Shown in pieces: positions 17,322-27,128 of a stretch of DNA of 64,000 bases. The stretch covers positions 1 to 64,000 of the forward strand of contig NZ_ANHX01000059.1 of assembly GCF_000316035.1 (NCBI RefSeq). Direction: 5' to 3'. Source of the DNA: Paenibacillus sp. PAMC 26794 (lineage in GTDB: Bacteria; Bacillota; Bacilli; Paenibacillales; Paenibacillaceae). The notes below the pieces were generated by a model. That model had not been told where the DNA came from. It searched no databases and saw nothing but the letters and a program-made list of their open reading frames with translations. Position 1 is the stretch's first letter. Every line of letters begins with the position of its first letter. Both the position numbers and the translations under genes were made by a program.

Positions 17322-18008
17322 ATGATCACCATTGGTTGTTTTCACGCTCATTATTCCAACATCGCCTTAATTGAAGAAACGCTTGCTCCTTATAAAGTTG
17401 AATTGGTCCATTACGTCGATCCAGGTCTGGACCGTCTTAAACATGACGCTGACTTTTCCGAGGTTGTCATTCACGAGAAGGTAGCCCAGACGCTCCAATG
17501 GATCGCTGAGTGTCATGCCGATGCCATTCTGGTCACGTGTACCCTGTTTGCGACAGTACTGGAGCAGGAAGCCACACAGGTCCCTGTGCCTGTGATCGGC
17601 ATAGATGATCCGTTATTGCAGGAGATACAGCGAGTACCAGGAGATTACATAATAGCATTCACCAACCCGGCAACCGTTGAAGGAACGATGGCACGGGTGA
17701 ATCAGGCATTACAGCAAGAGGATGAGAATGGGCAACTACACGTTGCCAAGACATCTCAGACGGAAGCGGTATGCATCCCTGGGACATTTGAGTTGATTAT
17801 GCGTGGAGATCAGCAAGGGTATCTCGAAGCGGTACGTGAAGGCTTACAGCAGATTGCTGAGCAGTATCCGGGTAAAACGGTAGTGGCAGCCCAACTCTCT
17901 ATGGCTCCCGCAGCTGCACAGATTACAATAGATCGCGGTATTCCAATCCATAGCCCGCTGGCATTGCTTGCGGCGTATTTGGAGAAGAATTTGGGCGTGA
18001 CTCGATAG
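17322..18008 (+). CDS. Aspartate/glutamate racemase superfamily-like protein
   Basis: A 228-residue protein with the Asp/Glu racemase fold pattern: an N-terminal strand ITIGCFHAHYS, the first catalytic-Cys loop ILVTCTLFATVLE (about residue 75), GIDDPLLQEI and AFTNPATVEGT. In the second half, where racemases carry the other catalytic Cys, this protein reads VVAAQLSMAPAA, with no Cys. It may therefore be a non-racemising relative or use a single Cys, as maleate isomerase or decarboxylase relatives can. An SD-like GGGGGA precedes the ATG. Neighbours give no substrate clue. Confidence 0.7.
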   Translation: MITIGCFHAHYSNIALIEETLAPYKVELVHYVDPGLDRLKHDADFSEVVIHEKVAQTLQWIAECHADAILVTCTLFATVLEQEATQVPVPVIGIDDPLLQEIQRVPGDYIIAFTNPATVEGTMARVNQALQQEDENGQLHVAKTSQTEAVCIPGTFELIMRGDQQGYLEAVREGLQQIAEQYPGKTVVAAQLSMAPAAAQITIDRGIPIHSPLALLAAYLEKNLGVTR

Positions 18009-18087
18009 TAGTAGCGGATTTGGAGTGAAGTATTACAATCACTAAAAACATGTGAAAACTACTATATTGACTCCTTTTGCAAAATAA

Positions 18088-18111
18088 AAATGCTCTCGAA
18101 CAAGAGCATTT
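18088..18111 (-). terminator. Hairpin with T-run on the minus strand
   Basis: A perfect 9-bp stem (AAATGCTCT/AGAGCATTT) is followed by TTTTATTTT when read on the minus strand. It faces transcription coming from the toxin region and would be a natural end for an antisense RNA; it could also serve the plus-strand racemase-like gene weakly. Confidence 0.55.
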
Positions 18112-18162
18112 CAAATGGTATAATCACTTTGTACAGCCAATTTGTGGTGGGAAATAGGCTTG

Positions 18163-18183
18163 CCTCCAGTGGGAGGTGATCCT
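18163..18183 (+). promoter_or_regulatory. SD-masking stem in the toxin leader
   Basis: Just before the toxin ATG a GCCTCC run can pair with the GGGAGGT Shine-Dalgarno across a short loop. Such pairing would block ribosome entry until the leader is processed, as in known type I toxins. Confidence 0.5.
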
Positions 18184-18267
18184 ATGAACTTCTCTTTTAA
18201 CGACGTAATCGTGTTCGCGATGTTAATTATTGCGCTCCTGACATACATCGATCGTAAAAAGAAGTGA
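18184..18267 (+). CDS. Putative holin-like type I toxin, 27 aa
   Basis: A 27-codon ORF (ATG 18184 to TGA 18265-18267) has an exceptionally strong SD, GGGAGGTGAT. The peptide has one hydrophobic helix (VIVFAMLIIALLTYI) ending in DRKKK. This is the profile of the short 'putative holin-like toxin' family of type I toxin-antitoxin systems (TxpA/BsrG-like), which insert in the membrane. The mRNA context also fits: a leader stem masks the SD, a perfect 10-bp inverted repeat spans the stop codon, and a terminator hairpin follows. The antitoxin should be an antisense RNA on the minus strand; its promoter could not be fixed by eye. Confidence 0.7.
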   Translation: MNFSFNDVIVFAMLIIALLTYIDRKKK

Positions 18268-18300
18268 CCCGCCACAGGTTGACGGCCTGACGGGTCACTT
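18262..18300. repeat. Inverted repeat spanning the toxin stop codon
   Basis: Perfect 10-bp arms (AAGTGACCCG/CGGGTCACTT) flank a 19-nt loop that itself can pair. It would fold in both the toxin mRNA and an antisense RNA, making it a likely kissing or duplex-initiation site. Confidence 0.65.
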
Positions 18301-18350
18301 CATCTGAACTTGCTGCACTCGGAGGAATACCCACCGCAAATGCTGTGCAG

Positions 18351-18382
18351 GAGTAGCCATTGGCCTGGCTACTCTTATTTGT
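18351..18382 (+). terminator. Terminator of the toxin mRNA
   Basis: A 9-bp stem (GAGTAGCCA/TGGCTACTC) with a 6-nt loop is followed by TTATTTGTGTTT. Confidence 0.7.
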
Positions 18383-18542
18383 GTTTACTTATATTCATTT
18401 TATTAAACATCTGCTAGACAATCAACCATAATACTGATAAAAAGTATCAGGAAGCTGATCAATAAGATGAAGAAGACGACATGATAGCAGTATTCTCACC
18501 TTCATACGATGTCAGACTTCCCAGCTTGCGCTGTACCGGCGC

Positions 18543-20405
<1,863 letters not shown>

Positions 20406-20634
20406 TCATCATTAGCTCGCTTACGTACCTGTCCCAATCATGCGCAATACAGAGAAGAAAGAGCGATCCTACACCAGACCAGGGGAGACATTATTTATGT
20501 ACAGTTCACAACAGACCGGAAGTCAGCACAGATCATGGATCTATGGTGACTTCCCCCCTCATCCAAGCCCACTTTTGCAGGTTATCGAAAAAGAAGCCCA
20601 TAGAATCCGCGCTATATCGCCTGTTCCCTGTATA

Positions 20635-20668
20635 TAAAAAAGCCGGTCCCCGAAGGAACCGACTTTTA
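20635..20668 (-). terminator. Attenuator hairpin of the thiC riboswitch
   Basis: On the minus strand AAAAGTCGGTTCC pairs across TTCG with GGGACCGGCTTTTTT, followed by the T-run. It lies between the aptamer and thiC, as expected for transcriptional attenuation. Confidence 0.8.
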
Positions 20669-20760
20669 TGTCCATCACCAATAATGCACCTTCATGCAGC
20701 TCCTTAACAGAGCCCTACAAGGGTCACATCATGTGGTGGTTGTGGTCATATCGCCGATTA

Positions 20761-20852
20761 CTTCCCTACGCTGGTATGATCCAGATCAGGTGCAAAGGGT
20801 CCGGAATCTCATGCGATTCCGTCTCAGTCCGGACAATTCGGACTCCCCCAGT
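20761..20852 (-). ncRNA. TPP riboswitch (THI element)
   Basis: Read on the minus strand, the region carries the conserved pieces of a TPP aptamer in order: the GGGGGAGTCC start, ACTGAGA, the variable P3 stem, ACCCTTTGCACCTGATCTGG, and ATACCAGCGTAGGGAAG. It lies about 400 nt upstream of thiC, with an attenuator hairpin between them. High thiamine pyrophosphate should fold the aptamer and let the terminator form. Confidence 0.95.
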
Positions 20853-21007
20853 AACGTTAACAAGTTGCGGCTTACATAAGCCGCCGTTCATATTTAATGA
20901 AGCTGGCCCCGCTGGGCCGTCCATAACAGAGTAGCGCAACCGGAACATAAAAACAACCTTTATATTCCAGAACACCAACTCAATTGGAGAAAAAACTTAC
21001 CTCAACA

Positions 21008-21751
21008 TCAGGATAACATGAGCCCCATCTGCGTAGCAGCATCCTTCAACACAGGTGCGTATTCATGCAATGTCTCCTGCGAGAGTCGACTGACAGGCCC
21101 TGAGACCGAGAGGGCAGCTGCAATATTGCCTCTGCGATCCATAATCGGTACAGATACCGCGGCAGCTCCCGGCTCACGTTCCTCATAACTCGTCGCATAT
21201 CCGTTATCCCGGATGTCTCCCATTTGCGCCAAATACACCGCCGGATCAATAAACACCGGCCATTCCGGCCCGTTCATCAGTTCTTCACGATCCTCGTCCG
21301 TGGCAAAAGCCATCAGGACTTTGCTGGAAGCGCCAACAGACAGCGGGAGTCTAACGCCAACAGGAGCGACACGGCGGATCGCCTGATCACTTTGCACAGC
21401 CTGAATCCGAATCCGTTCACTGCCATCACGCAGATACAGACTCACGGTCTCCCCCAATCGATCTCTCAGTCGCTCCATTGCAGGCAACAGCAGTATAGCC
21501 GGATCATCACTGCGGGACATATGAGCTGACAGCTCCCAGATTCGGATGCCAAGTCGGTACTTCTCTGTTGCTGCATCGCGGATCACGAACCCTCGATCCT
21601 CCAGCGTAGCCATCAAACGGTGCACTGTACTTTTGTGCAGGCCGATCTGGCTGGCAATTTCGGTGAGTCCCAGATCACTGCGTGTGGTAAAACATAATAA
21701 TATATCCAGCGCCCGTTCCACAGCCCGGACGGTTAACTTACGATCTTCCAT
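21008..21751 (-). CDS. IclR-family transcriptional regulator
   Basis: A 247-residue regulator. The N-terminal winged helix (VRAVERALDILLCF, LTEIASQIGLHKSTVHRLMATLEDRGFV) is followed by the IclR effector domain (GETVSLYLRDGSERIRIQ, LPLSVGASSKVLMAF, GYATSYEEREPGAAAVSVPI, AALSVSGPVSRL). IclR proteins commonly control sugar-acid or aromatic catabolism, but no such operon lies beside it, so its targets are elsewhere or include itself. The ATG follows GAGGAGGG. The promoter region carries two dyads (listed separately) that suggest autoregulation. Confidence 0.9.
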   Translation of the reverse strand: MEDRKLTVRAVERALDILLCFTTRSDLGLTEIASQIGLHKSTVHRLMATLEDRGFVIRDAATEKYRLGIRIWELSAHMSRSDDPAILLLPAMERLRDRLGETVSLYLRDGSERIRIQAVQSDQAIRRVAPVGVRLPLSVGASSKVLMAFATDEDREELMNGPEWPVFIDPAVYLAQMGDIRDNGYATSYEEREPGAAAVSVPIMDRRGNIAAALSVSGPVSRLSQETLHEYAPVLKDAATQMGLMLS

Positions 21752-21770
21752 GGCATAATGCCCTCCTCAT

Positions 21771-21787
21771 GTTTCATCACATGAAAC
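21771..21787. promoter_or_regulatory. Candidate IclR operator, proximal dyad
   Basis: GTTTCAT and ATGAAAC are perfect inverted arms around CAC, between the iclR promoter and its start codon. A repressor bound here would block elongation or initiation. Confidence 0.5.
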
Positions 21788-21799
21788 TTGGTTACATAA

Positions 21800-21828
21800 A
21801 TTATATGAGAAACGGTCTCATCTGTAAA
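21800..21828 (-). promoter_or_regulatory. Sigma-A promoter of the IclR gene with a dyad in the spacer
   Basis: On the minus strand TTTACA and TATAAT are exactly 17 bp apart. The spacer contains the perfect dyad ATGAGACCGTTTCTCAT (6-5-6, at 21805-21821), placed for direct occlusion of RNA polymerase. Confidence 0.65.
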
Positions 21829-22110
21829 CCAAAAAGAGCCAAAATCGAAATAGGCCAACGTGTAAATTTATCCTTTTTATAAGACTTAATACCCTGTAAT
21901 TTACACACTAAGGGAATGTTACCCATATATCTTAAGAACTATATAACAATTGCGTAACAAATGCCCTCAATCAATTGACTTTGACTATATTGGAACATAC
22001 GATAAAGATATATTACATTAAGATATCGCTCTGAAGCAGGCTCTGAAATCGACGCAATTCTCTTTTCATGTCGTTGTTATCTTCAACTGAACTTCAAAGG
22101 AGGGGCATTC

Positions 22111-23136
22111 ATGTATCAAACATCCCAGAGCGAAGCCCCGCTGCATACAAAAGTGTCCGATCTGCCCTCTTCCCTATCACCGAGGCTGATTCGGTTCAAA
22201 CATATTATCGTAGCGTTGCTGCTCTCCGTTGTATTTTTTCTACTGTTTTGTTTTATTGCACTGCATGGTTATATCGCATGGGTATTATCCAATCCTACTG
22301 TAGCACCGGTCTTCTCCAATCCAATGCAGGCCAAGAACATGAAGTACGAAGACATCACGTTCCCGGCAGCAGATGGCAGCCGGACGATGCAGGGATGGTA
22401 TATACCTGCTGACAATGCTGCAAGCAAAACGATTATTTTCAGTCACGGCTATGGTGCCAATCGTGAAGAAACATGGGTACCCATGTATGACCTGGCACAC
22501 TATGCCCATCAACTTGGGTTCAACGTGGTCATGTTCGATTATGGCTTCGCCTCACAGGTGAACAAAGCTGTAGCCACAGGTGGCAAAGCTGAGTCACAGC
22601 AATTGCTGGGTGCCATTCAGTTCGCCAAGCAGCGCGGTGCGCAGGAACTGGTTGTCTGGGGTTTCTCCATGGGTGCCGGTACGGCGCTTCAAACCGGACT
22701 GATTACACAGGAAGTGGATGCAATGATTCTGGACAGTACGTTCCTGCTTGAGCCGGATACGCTGTACCACAACATTCATAACCAGATCGATCTCCCGCGT
22801 CAGCCTACACTGGAGATCATGAATCTGTTGTTCCCTGTTCTGAATGGTACCGGATTGCAACAGATTCCATACCAGAAAGTGAAAAAGGAAGATTATCCGT
22901 TCCCAATTTTCTTCATCCATGGTACAGAGGACGAGAAGGCGCCTTATCCAATTGCGGAGCAACTTGCCGCCAACCAGACCAATCCGTACTCGGATGTATG
23001 GATTGTCCAGGATGCGCATCATGAGTTGATCTTCCGGGAGCATCCAAAGGAATATCTGCGCCGTGTCTCAACTTTCCTGAGTCATGTAACGAAAACAAGC
23101 AGTGACGATGTGCAAAACACGAATAATGGAGAATAA
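22111..23136 (+). CDS. Membrane-anchored alpha/beta hydrolase
   Basis: This 341-residue hydrolase starts after CAAAGGAGG. A membrane helix (about 33-57) anchors a catalytic domain with the oxyanion segment FSHGYGANREE, the nucleophile elbow GFSMGAGTA (Ser about 191), an acid-loop HGTEDEKAPY and the catalytic His in QDAHHE. It belongs to the broad serine-hydrolase group related to Bacillus YqkD-type proteins. The substrate is unknown. The 22-kb neighbours do not suggest a pathway. A strong terminator follows. Confidence 0.85.
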   Translation: MYQTSQSEAPLHTKVSDLPSSLSPRLIRFKHIIVALLLSVVFFLLFCFIALHGYIAWVLSNPTVAPVFSNPMQAKNMKYEDITFPAADGSRTMQGWYIPADNAASKTIIFSHGYGANREETWVPMYDLAHYAHQLGFNVVMFDYGFASQVNKAVATGGKAESQQLLGAIQFAKQRGAQELVVWGFSMGAGTALQTGLITQEVDAMILDSTFLLEPDTLYHNIHNQIDLPRQPTLEIMNLLFPVLNGTGLQQIPYQKVKKEDYPFPIFFIHGTEDEKAPYPIAEQLAANQTNPYSDVWIVQDAHHELIFREHPKEYLRRVSTFLSHVTKTSSDDVQNTNNGE

Positions 23137-23163
23137 CCAAATTTCAATCATTGAATTTTTTCC

Positions 23164-23189
23164 AGAGCCCTCAGGGGCTCTTTTTTTTT
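23164..23189 (+). terminator. Intrinsic terminator
   Basis: A 7-bp GC-rich stem (AGAGCCC/GGGCTCT) is followed by nine T residues, just after the hydrolase gene. Confidence 0.88.
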
Positions 23190-23286
23190 GCACTCATAGG
23201 ACAACAAGCTCGCGGAATATACTCTTGGGACGCATGAACAGACAGTCTTCATGCAATGAATTTCATCTGAAGGAGGTTCAACATAG

Positions 23287-24567
23287 ATGAACTGGTATGG
23301 ATATGGTCACCTGCTGCCTCTGCGGACATTGGAGGAAATCCGTTTCTGGAAAGAGCAGGAGAAAGAACATACACTCGTCATTCGTGCCCTGGTTCCTGAT
23401 CTGGAGCCCCCATACGTCAAGTTACTGGAGGAATGGGAGGTTACCTTTGCAAACAGTGAGCGAGTAGCCAATCAGCTTTTAAAACAACTATTGCCTGGAA
23501 CCCATCCGCCTGCTCCCTACATTGTTCGTTGTATTGATCAACTTGTGTTGGCAGCTCGGCAGCAATCGAGAGAGTTCATCAAACAGCTGTATGTTCTTCT
23601 GGAACAAAGTGCTGCTGTGCAAGCTGTTCCGCTTGCCAAAGTACTCATTCTGCATTTTATCCGCGAATCAGAGTATTTTCTGGGCGTATTGGATACGCTT
23701 GGCCAACCTGGCATCTTGCGTGAAACGGATTCGGAGCCGTCACTTTTTCTGGAAAATGCGTTGCATACGTCAGGGTCAGGAAGCATGCATCGCCAAGCTT
23801 CAGAAGCTCCAACTTCTCCAGAGGGGAATATAAATGCACCTGCCGCTTCAGCTCAGATCCAATCCGCAACCATTCAACCGCCTTCTACCGGAACAACACA
23901 AGCCACACCCAGCTCTACAGCACCTCCCGTAAAAGAAAAGCCGGTTCCCATTGGAGGACACACACTGCCTCCCCTTCCCTATGCGTACAATGCGCTGGAG
24001 CCACATATTGATGAGCTGACGATGCGTATCCATCATGACAAACACCATCAATCTTATGTGGATGGACTAAATGTAGCAGAGAAGAAGCTGGCGGAATCGC
24101 GAAAAAAGAATAACTTTGAACTCATCAAACATTGGGAACGTGAACTCGCCTTCAATGGGGCAGGCCACTACCTGCATACGATCTTCTGGACAATTATGAA
24201 TCCTGCTGGCGGCGGCAAACCTTCCGGTATGCTGGCAGAGCAGATCAAGCGAGATTTCGGGAGTTATGAAGCGTTTAAGAATCAATTCACAGAAGCCGCG
24301 AACAAGGTGGAAGGCAGTGGCTGGGCGATGCTTGTCTGGAGCCCGAGAGCACATCGTTTGGAGATTTTGCAGGCGGAAAAACACCAGAACCTGTCCCAGT
24401 CCGATATCGTACCGCTCCTGCCACTGGATGTGTGGGAACATGCCTACTATCTGAAACATCAAAACGAACGCAAAAAGTATATCGAGGATTGGTGGAATGT
24501 TGTCTACTGGCCCGCTGTTGCCGAGCGTTACGAAACGGCACGCAAGTTGTTGTGGCCGCCTTATTAA
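23287..24567 (+). CDS. DUF2935-like domain fused to an Fe/Mn superoxide dismutase
   Basis: A 426-residue protein in two parts. Residues about 12-140 are helical with repeated Glu and His (RFWKEQEKEHTLVI, FIRESEYFLGVL), resembling the ferritin-like DUF2935 fold. A Pro/Thr/Ala-rich linker (about 160-215) leads to a complete superoxide dismutase: LPPLPYAYNALEPHID, MRIHHDKHHQSYV, NGAGHYLHTIFW, GSGWAMLVW and [16 protein letters not shown], with all four metal ligands (His, His, Asp, His) present. It should convert superoxide to peroxide; the N-terminal domain might bind metal or a partner. It resembles the extended SodF type of Bacillus. A second, ordinary SOD lies at 32.0 kb. Confidence 0.85.
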   Translation: MNWYGYGHLLPLRTLEEIRFWKEQEKEHTLVIRALVPDLEPPYVKLLEEWEVTFANSERVANQLLKQLLPGTHPPAPYIVRCIDQLVLAARQQSREFIKQLYVLLEQSAAVQAVPLAKVLILHFIRESEYFLGVLDTLGQPGILRETDSEPSLFLENALHTSGSGSMHRQASEAPTSPEGNINAPAASAQIQSATIQPPSTGTTQATPSSTAPPVKEKPVPIGGHTLPPLPYAYNALEPHIDELTMRIHHDKHHQSYVDGLNVAEKKLAESRKKNNFELIKHWERELAFNGAGHYLHTIFWTIMNPAGGGKPSGMLAEQIKRDFGSYEAFKNQFTEAANKVEGSGWAMLVWSPRAHRLEILQAEKHQNLSQSDIVPLLPLDVWEHAYYLKHQNERKKYIEDWWNVVYWPAVAERYETARKLLWPPY

Positions 24568-24591
24568 GGCTTGGAGTTAGATGGATTAGAG

Positions 24592-24636
24592 AAAAAGAGA
24601 TATCTCCAGCCGAATGACTGAACGATATCTCTTTTT
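24592..24636. terminator. Bidirectional terminator
   Basis: Perfect 13-bp arms (AAAAAGAGATATC/GATATCTCTTTTT) flank a 19-nt loop, with T-runs on either strand. Confidence 0.75.
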
Positions 24637-24645
24637 GGTGTATAC

Positions 24646-24680
24646 AAAAAAGCAAGCCTCCTGTAAAAAGAGACTTGCTT
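24646..24680 (-). terminator. Terminator of the 74-aa gene
   Basis: On the minus strand AAGCAAG and CTTGCTT pair and are followed by a T-run, 35 bp past the stop of the small gene. Confidence 0.55.
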
Positions 24681-24715
24681 GTATTTTGAGAGACTTCCTA
24701 TTTCTAAATGTTCAC

Positions 24716-24940
24716 TTAAGAAGCACAGCCCTCGCACGCCACATAGTTGTCGCCAACCTGTTTGCTAATGGAGATCAGATCGCCCAGCTTGATATCAGAC
24801 TCATCTGTAAACTCCAGATCGGCTATACGTGCAACGATCAGTGCAGCAGCCTCTTCCTTGCTTGTTGCCATTTGGCTGAACTCGGATTTTTCGCCTGATG
24901 ATACAACCTCATATAAATACGTATATCTCAATGTGTCCAT
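24716..24940 (-). CDS. Small hypothetical protein, 74 aa
   Basis: A 74-residue soluble protein (start MDTLRYTYLYEVV) with AAGGAGAG ahead of the ATG and its own terminator. It ends in ACEGCAS, a CxxC pair that could bind metal or form a disulfide. The middle is acidic and helical (TSKEEAAALIVARIADLEF). No family is recognised. It is flanked by convergent SOD and upstream lipL, with its own 70-bp gap from the latter. Confidence 0.6.
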   Translation of the reverse strand: MDTLRYTYLYEVVSSGEKSEFSQMATSKEEAAALIVARIADLEFTDESDIKLGDLISISKQVGDNYVACEGCAS

Positions 24941-25010
24941 CCTAACACTCTCCTTCCGAAATCACATCATATCATCTCTATTAACCAATTCCAAGCCCTA
25001 GTAAAAAGTG

Positions 25011-25865
25011 TTAATCGTAGCGCAGCTTCATCTGCTCAGCTGTCAGGCGTACTTCTTCAGAGCCAACGCTAAGCACCCTGCCGGTCTCCGCCTGTGGATA
25101 GCGATCGCGCAGTGTCCGAACCAAAGCCGCAGTATATGCCGCAGCTGAAGGTACACCTGCCAATTCTTTCAGACTTGCCATCGTGCCAGGCTGAACATCA
25201 GGATATCCTTCACTCGCCCCACCTGCTGCATGCTGATAGAATTGTCGCACATCTGCTGCCAATTGATCACCCTGACCGTCCACGATGATAAAAGCAGTAA
25301 TAATATACGCCTTTGCCTGCCTGCGCTGGGCAATACCACAGAATTTCAGCCCACCTACACTGACATCATAATCTCCCGGGCAAAAAGCACCCTGAACCTC
25401 GCCTGTCTGCGCCTGATTCGACCACGGCGTTAGCGACTCGGCAATAATCGAAGCCATCTCCCGGAAATCATCATGAATATTGATGGCATGTCCGGGATTA
25501 GGCAGAATCAGTGACACATTAACTACCCCTGGGTTCAAGGGTACTGCCGCTCCACCGGAAGGCCGAACACAGACCGCTGTCCCTTGGCTTCTAATCTGTT
25601 CCATCGCTTCTACAGCCTGTGGCAACCTGCGGTCACGCAGACCCGCTACAAAGGCATCTGGGTGTCTCCATATATGTGCAACAGGTAGATGCCCTGCCCC
25701 AACCCGCCTGCACATAACTTCTTCCCAAGCAAAAGCTTCGAGTACACTACTACCTTGTCGCGTGAGTGGTGTCTCCCAGATTTGCAGACGCAATGTAGCC
25801 TGTTTATCTGTCTGTAGTCCCTTTTCCGGCTGAACCGGTTGATCTGAATGGGAAGGTACACTCAT
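25011..25865 (-). CDS. lipL: Octanoyl-[GcvH]:protein N-octanoyltransferase LipL
   Basis: A 284-residue lipoate-ligase-fold amidotransferase that moves octanoyl or lipoyl groups from GcvH to the E2 subunits of dehydrogenases, part of lipoate assembly in Firmicutes. Key motifs are RPSGGAAVPLNPGVVNVSLI (acyl pocket) and GAFCPGDYDVSVGGLKFCG, whose first Cys matches the catalytic Cys of LipL (FCPGDYD). These separate it from LplA ligases, which lack the Cys. The SD GGAGG is present. It is the only lipoate gene seen in the window. Confidence 0.85.
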   Translation of the reverse strand: MSVPSHSDQPVQPEKGLQTDKQATLRLQIWETPLTRQGSSVLEAFAWEEVMCRRVGAGHLPVAHIWRHPDAFVAGLRDRRLPQAVEAMEQIRSQGTAVCVRPSGGAAVPLNPGVVNVSLILPNPGHAINIHDDFREMASIIAESLTPWSNQAQTGEVQGAFCPGDYDVSVGGLKFCGIAQRRQAKAYIITAFIIVDGQGDQLAADVRQFYQHAAGGASEGYPDVQPGTMASLKELAGVPSAAAYTAALVRTLRDRYPQAETGRVLSVGSEEVRLTAEQMKLRYD

Positions 25866-25927
25866 CGTTCCATTACCTCCGGCTTAACGAATTCATATGT
25901 ATCCAGTATATAGGAATGACAACGCAT

Positions 25928-25969
25928 ATATAAATAAGCCGGTTCCTAGGGAACACGGCTTATTTATAT
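25928..25969. terminator. Bidirectional terminator
   Basis: A 13-bp A/T-rich stem (ATATAAATAAGCC/GGCTTATTTATAT) is capped by an inner GGTTCC/GGAAC pairing, between lipL and folE, both leftward; on the minus strand it ends the folE transcript. Confidence 0.65.
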
Positions 25970-26054
25970 CACATCCTATGGCTTAGAAACTGCTGCTTCC
26001 AAAACCAAAGGAACTTACACATCCGGCTTGTCCAACGAGTGGACATACCTGATC

Positions 26055-26648
26055 TTAATCTTTCACCAAAGACAAGAACTCCGCACGTTGTGCCGGATTC
26101 TCACGGAAAGAACCACGTACAGCAGACGTTACCGTCTTGCTTCCCGGTTTCTTCACGCCGCGGGAACACATGCACAAGTGCTCGCCTTCCACAACGACCA
26201 TAACTCCGTGAGGCTCAACGGCCTCTGTCAGAATGTCAGCGATCTGTGAAGTAATACGTTCCTGAACTTGCAGGCGACGTGTTACTGCTTCGACCAGACG
26301 AGCCATTTTGCTCAAACCAACGATCTTGCCGCTTGGTACATACCCAATGTGTACCTTGCCGAAGAACGGCGCCATGTGGTGCTCACACTGACTGTAGTAG
26401 ACAATATCCTTGACGATAACCAGTTCTTCATGATTCTCGTCAAACGTGACACCGAGCACATCGCGCGGGTCTACGTCATATCCGCCAAAAATTTCTTCAT
26501 ACATTCGGGTCACACGTGCAGGCGTTTCAAGCAGCCCTTCACGTGTACTATCTTCTCCGATCAATTTCAGGATCTGCTCTACATGATACTCGATCTTTTC
26601 CCGATTGTCGGATACTTTTGAATTCATATAATCTTTAACGCCAGCCAC
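26055..26648 (-). CDS. folE: GTP cyclohydrolase I
   Basis: This 197-residue FolE enzyme converts GTP to 7,8-dihydroneopterin triphosphate, the first step of folate and queuosine synthesis. The zinc ligands and active-site residues are visible in YSQCEHHMAPFFG, GLSKMARLVE, RLQVQERIT and HLCMCSRGV. The GTG at 26648 is chosen since AAAGGAGG lies 9 bp upstream; the upstream ATG at 26675 has no SD. It is followed upstream by yneF on the same strand with a short gap. Confidence 0.94.
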   Translation of the reverse strand: MAGVKDYMNSKVSDNREKIEYHVEQILKLIGEDSTREGLLETPARVTRMYEEIFGGYDVDPRDVLGVTFDENHEELVIVKDIVYYSQCEHHMAPFFGKVHIGYVPSGKIVGLSKMARLVEAVTRRLQVQERITSQIADILTEAVEPHGVMVVVEGEHLCMCSRGVKKPGSKTVTSAVRGSFRENPAQRAEFLSLVKD

Positions 26649-26699
26649 TGCCAAACGCCTCCTTTCGAACCACATAAGGTAAGCAGTTATTCCCTGCTA

Positions 26700-26963
26700 T
26701 TATTTTCGGCGGCCCGAACTTTTACGCGCAGGATGCTGTTGCGGCTGAGGCATTTTCGCTCCTGGCTGCTGATTCTTCATCATCTGCTGGGCACGCTGCA
26801 TTTGCTTGCCATTCAGGTTGTAGCCCATTTGCTTCGCCATTTTCTGAAGCATGTCCGGATTGCTTTGCATTTTCTCAAGTTGTTTACGCAAGTAGAACAC
26901 CCCGATGAAAAATCCCCCGACCAGACCAACAATCAATGTAATAATCGGTATAACAATATCCAT
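26700..26963 (-). CDS. yneF: YneF family (UPF0154) membrane protein
   Basis: An 87-residue single-span protein. The N-terminal helix (about 2-24, IVIPIITLIVGLVGGFFIGVF) is followed by a YLRKQLEKMQ-type basic helix and the family sequence NPDMLQKMAKQMGYN. The C-terminal tail is unusually Gln/Pro-rich and basic (PQPQQHPARKSSGRRK), longer than in Bacillus YneF. The function is unknown; the family is universal in low-GC Gram-positives. GAGGTG precedes the ATG. Confidence 0.88.
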   Translation of the reverse strand: MDIVIPIITLIVGLVGGFFIGVFYLRKQLEKMQSNPDMLQKMAKQMGYNLNGKQMQRAQQMMKNQQPGAKMPQPQQHPARKSSGRRK

Positions 26964-27128
26964 CTCTTAGACACCTCTGTATGCATTCTAAAAAGCCTGA
27001 TAATCCGTGTCACTTCATGATGTTCGACACACATGTTGCAAACCTGACACAGAGCGGATTTCCTGAAAGTATCATAGCATTTCCGCACGCCTTGAGCAAA
27101 CGGATTTTCCAGTTGAACCGCACGCAAG

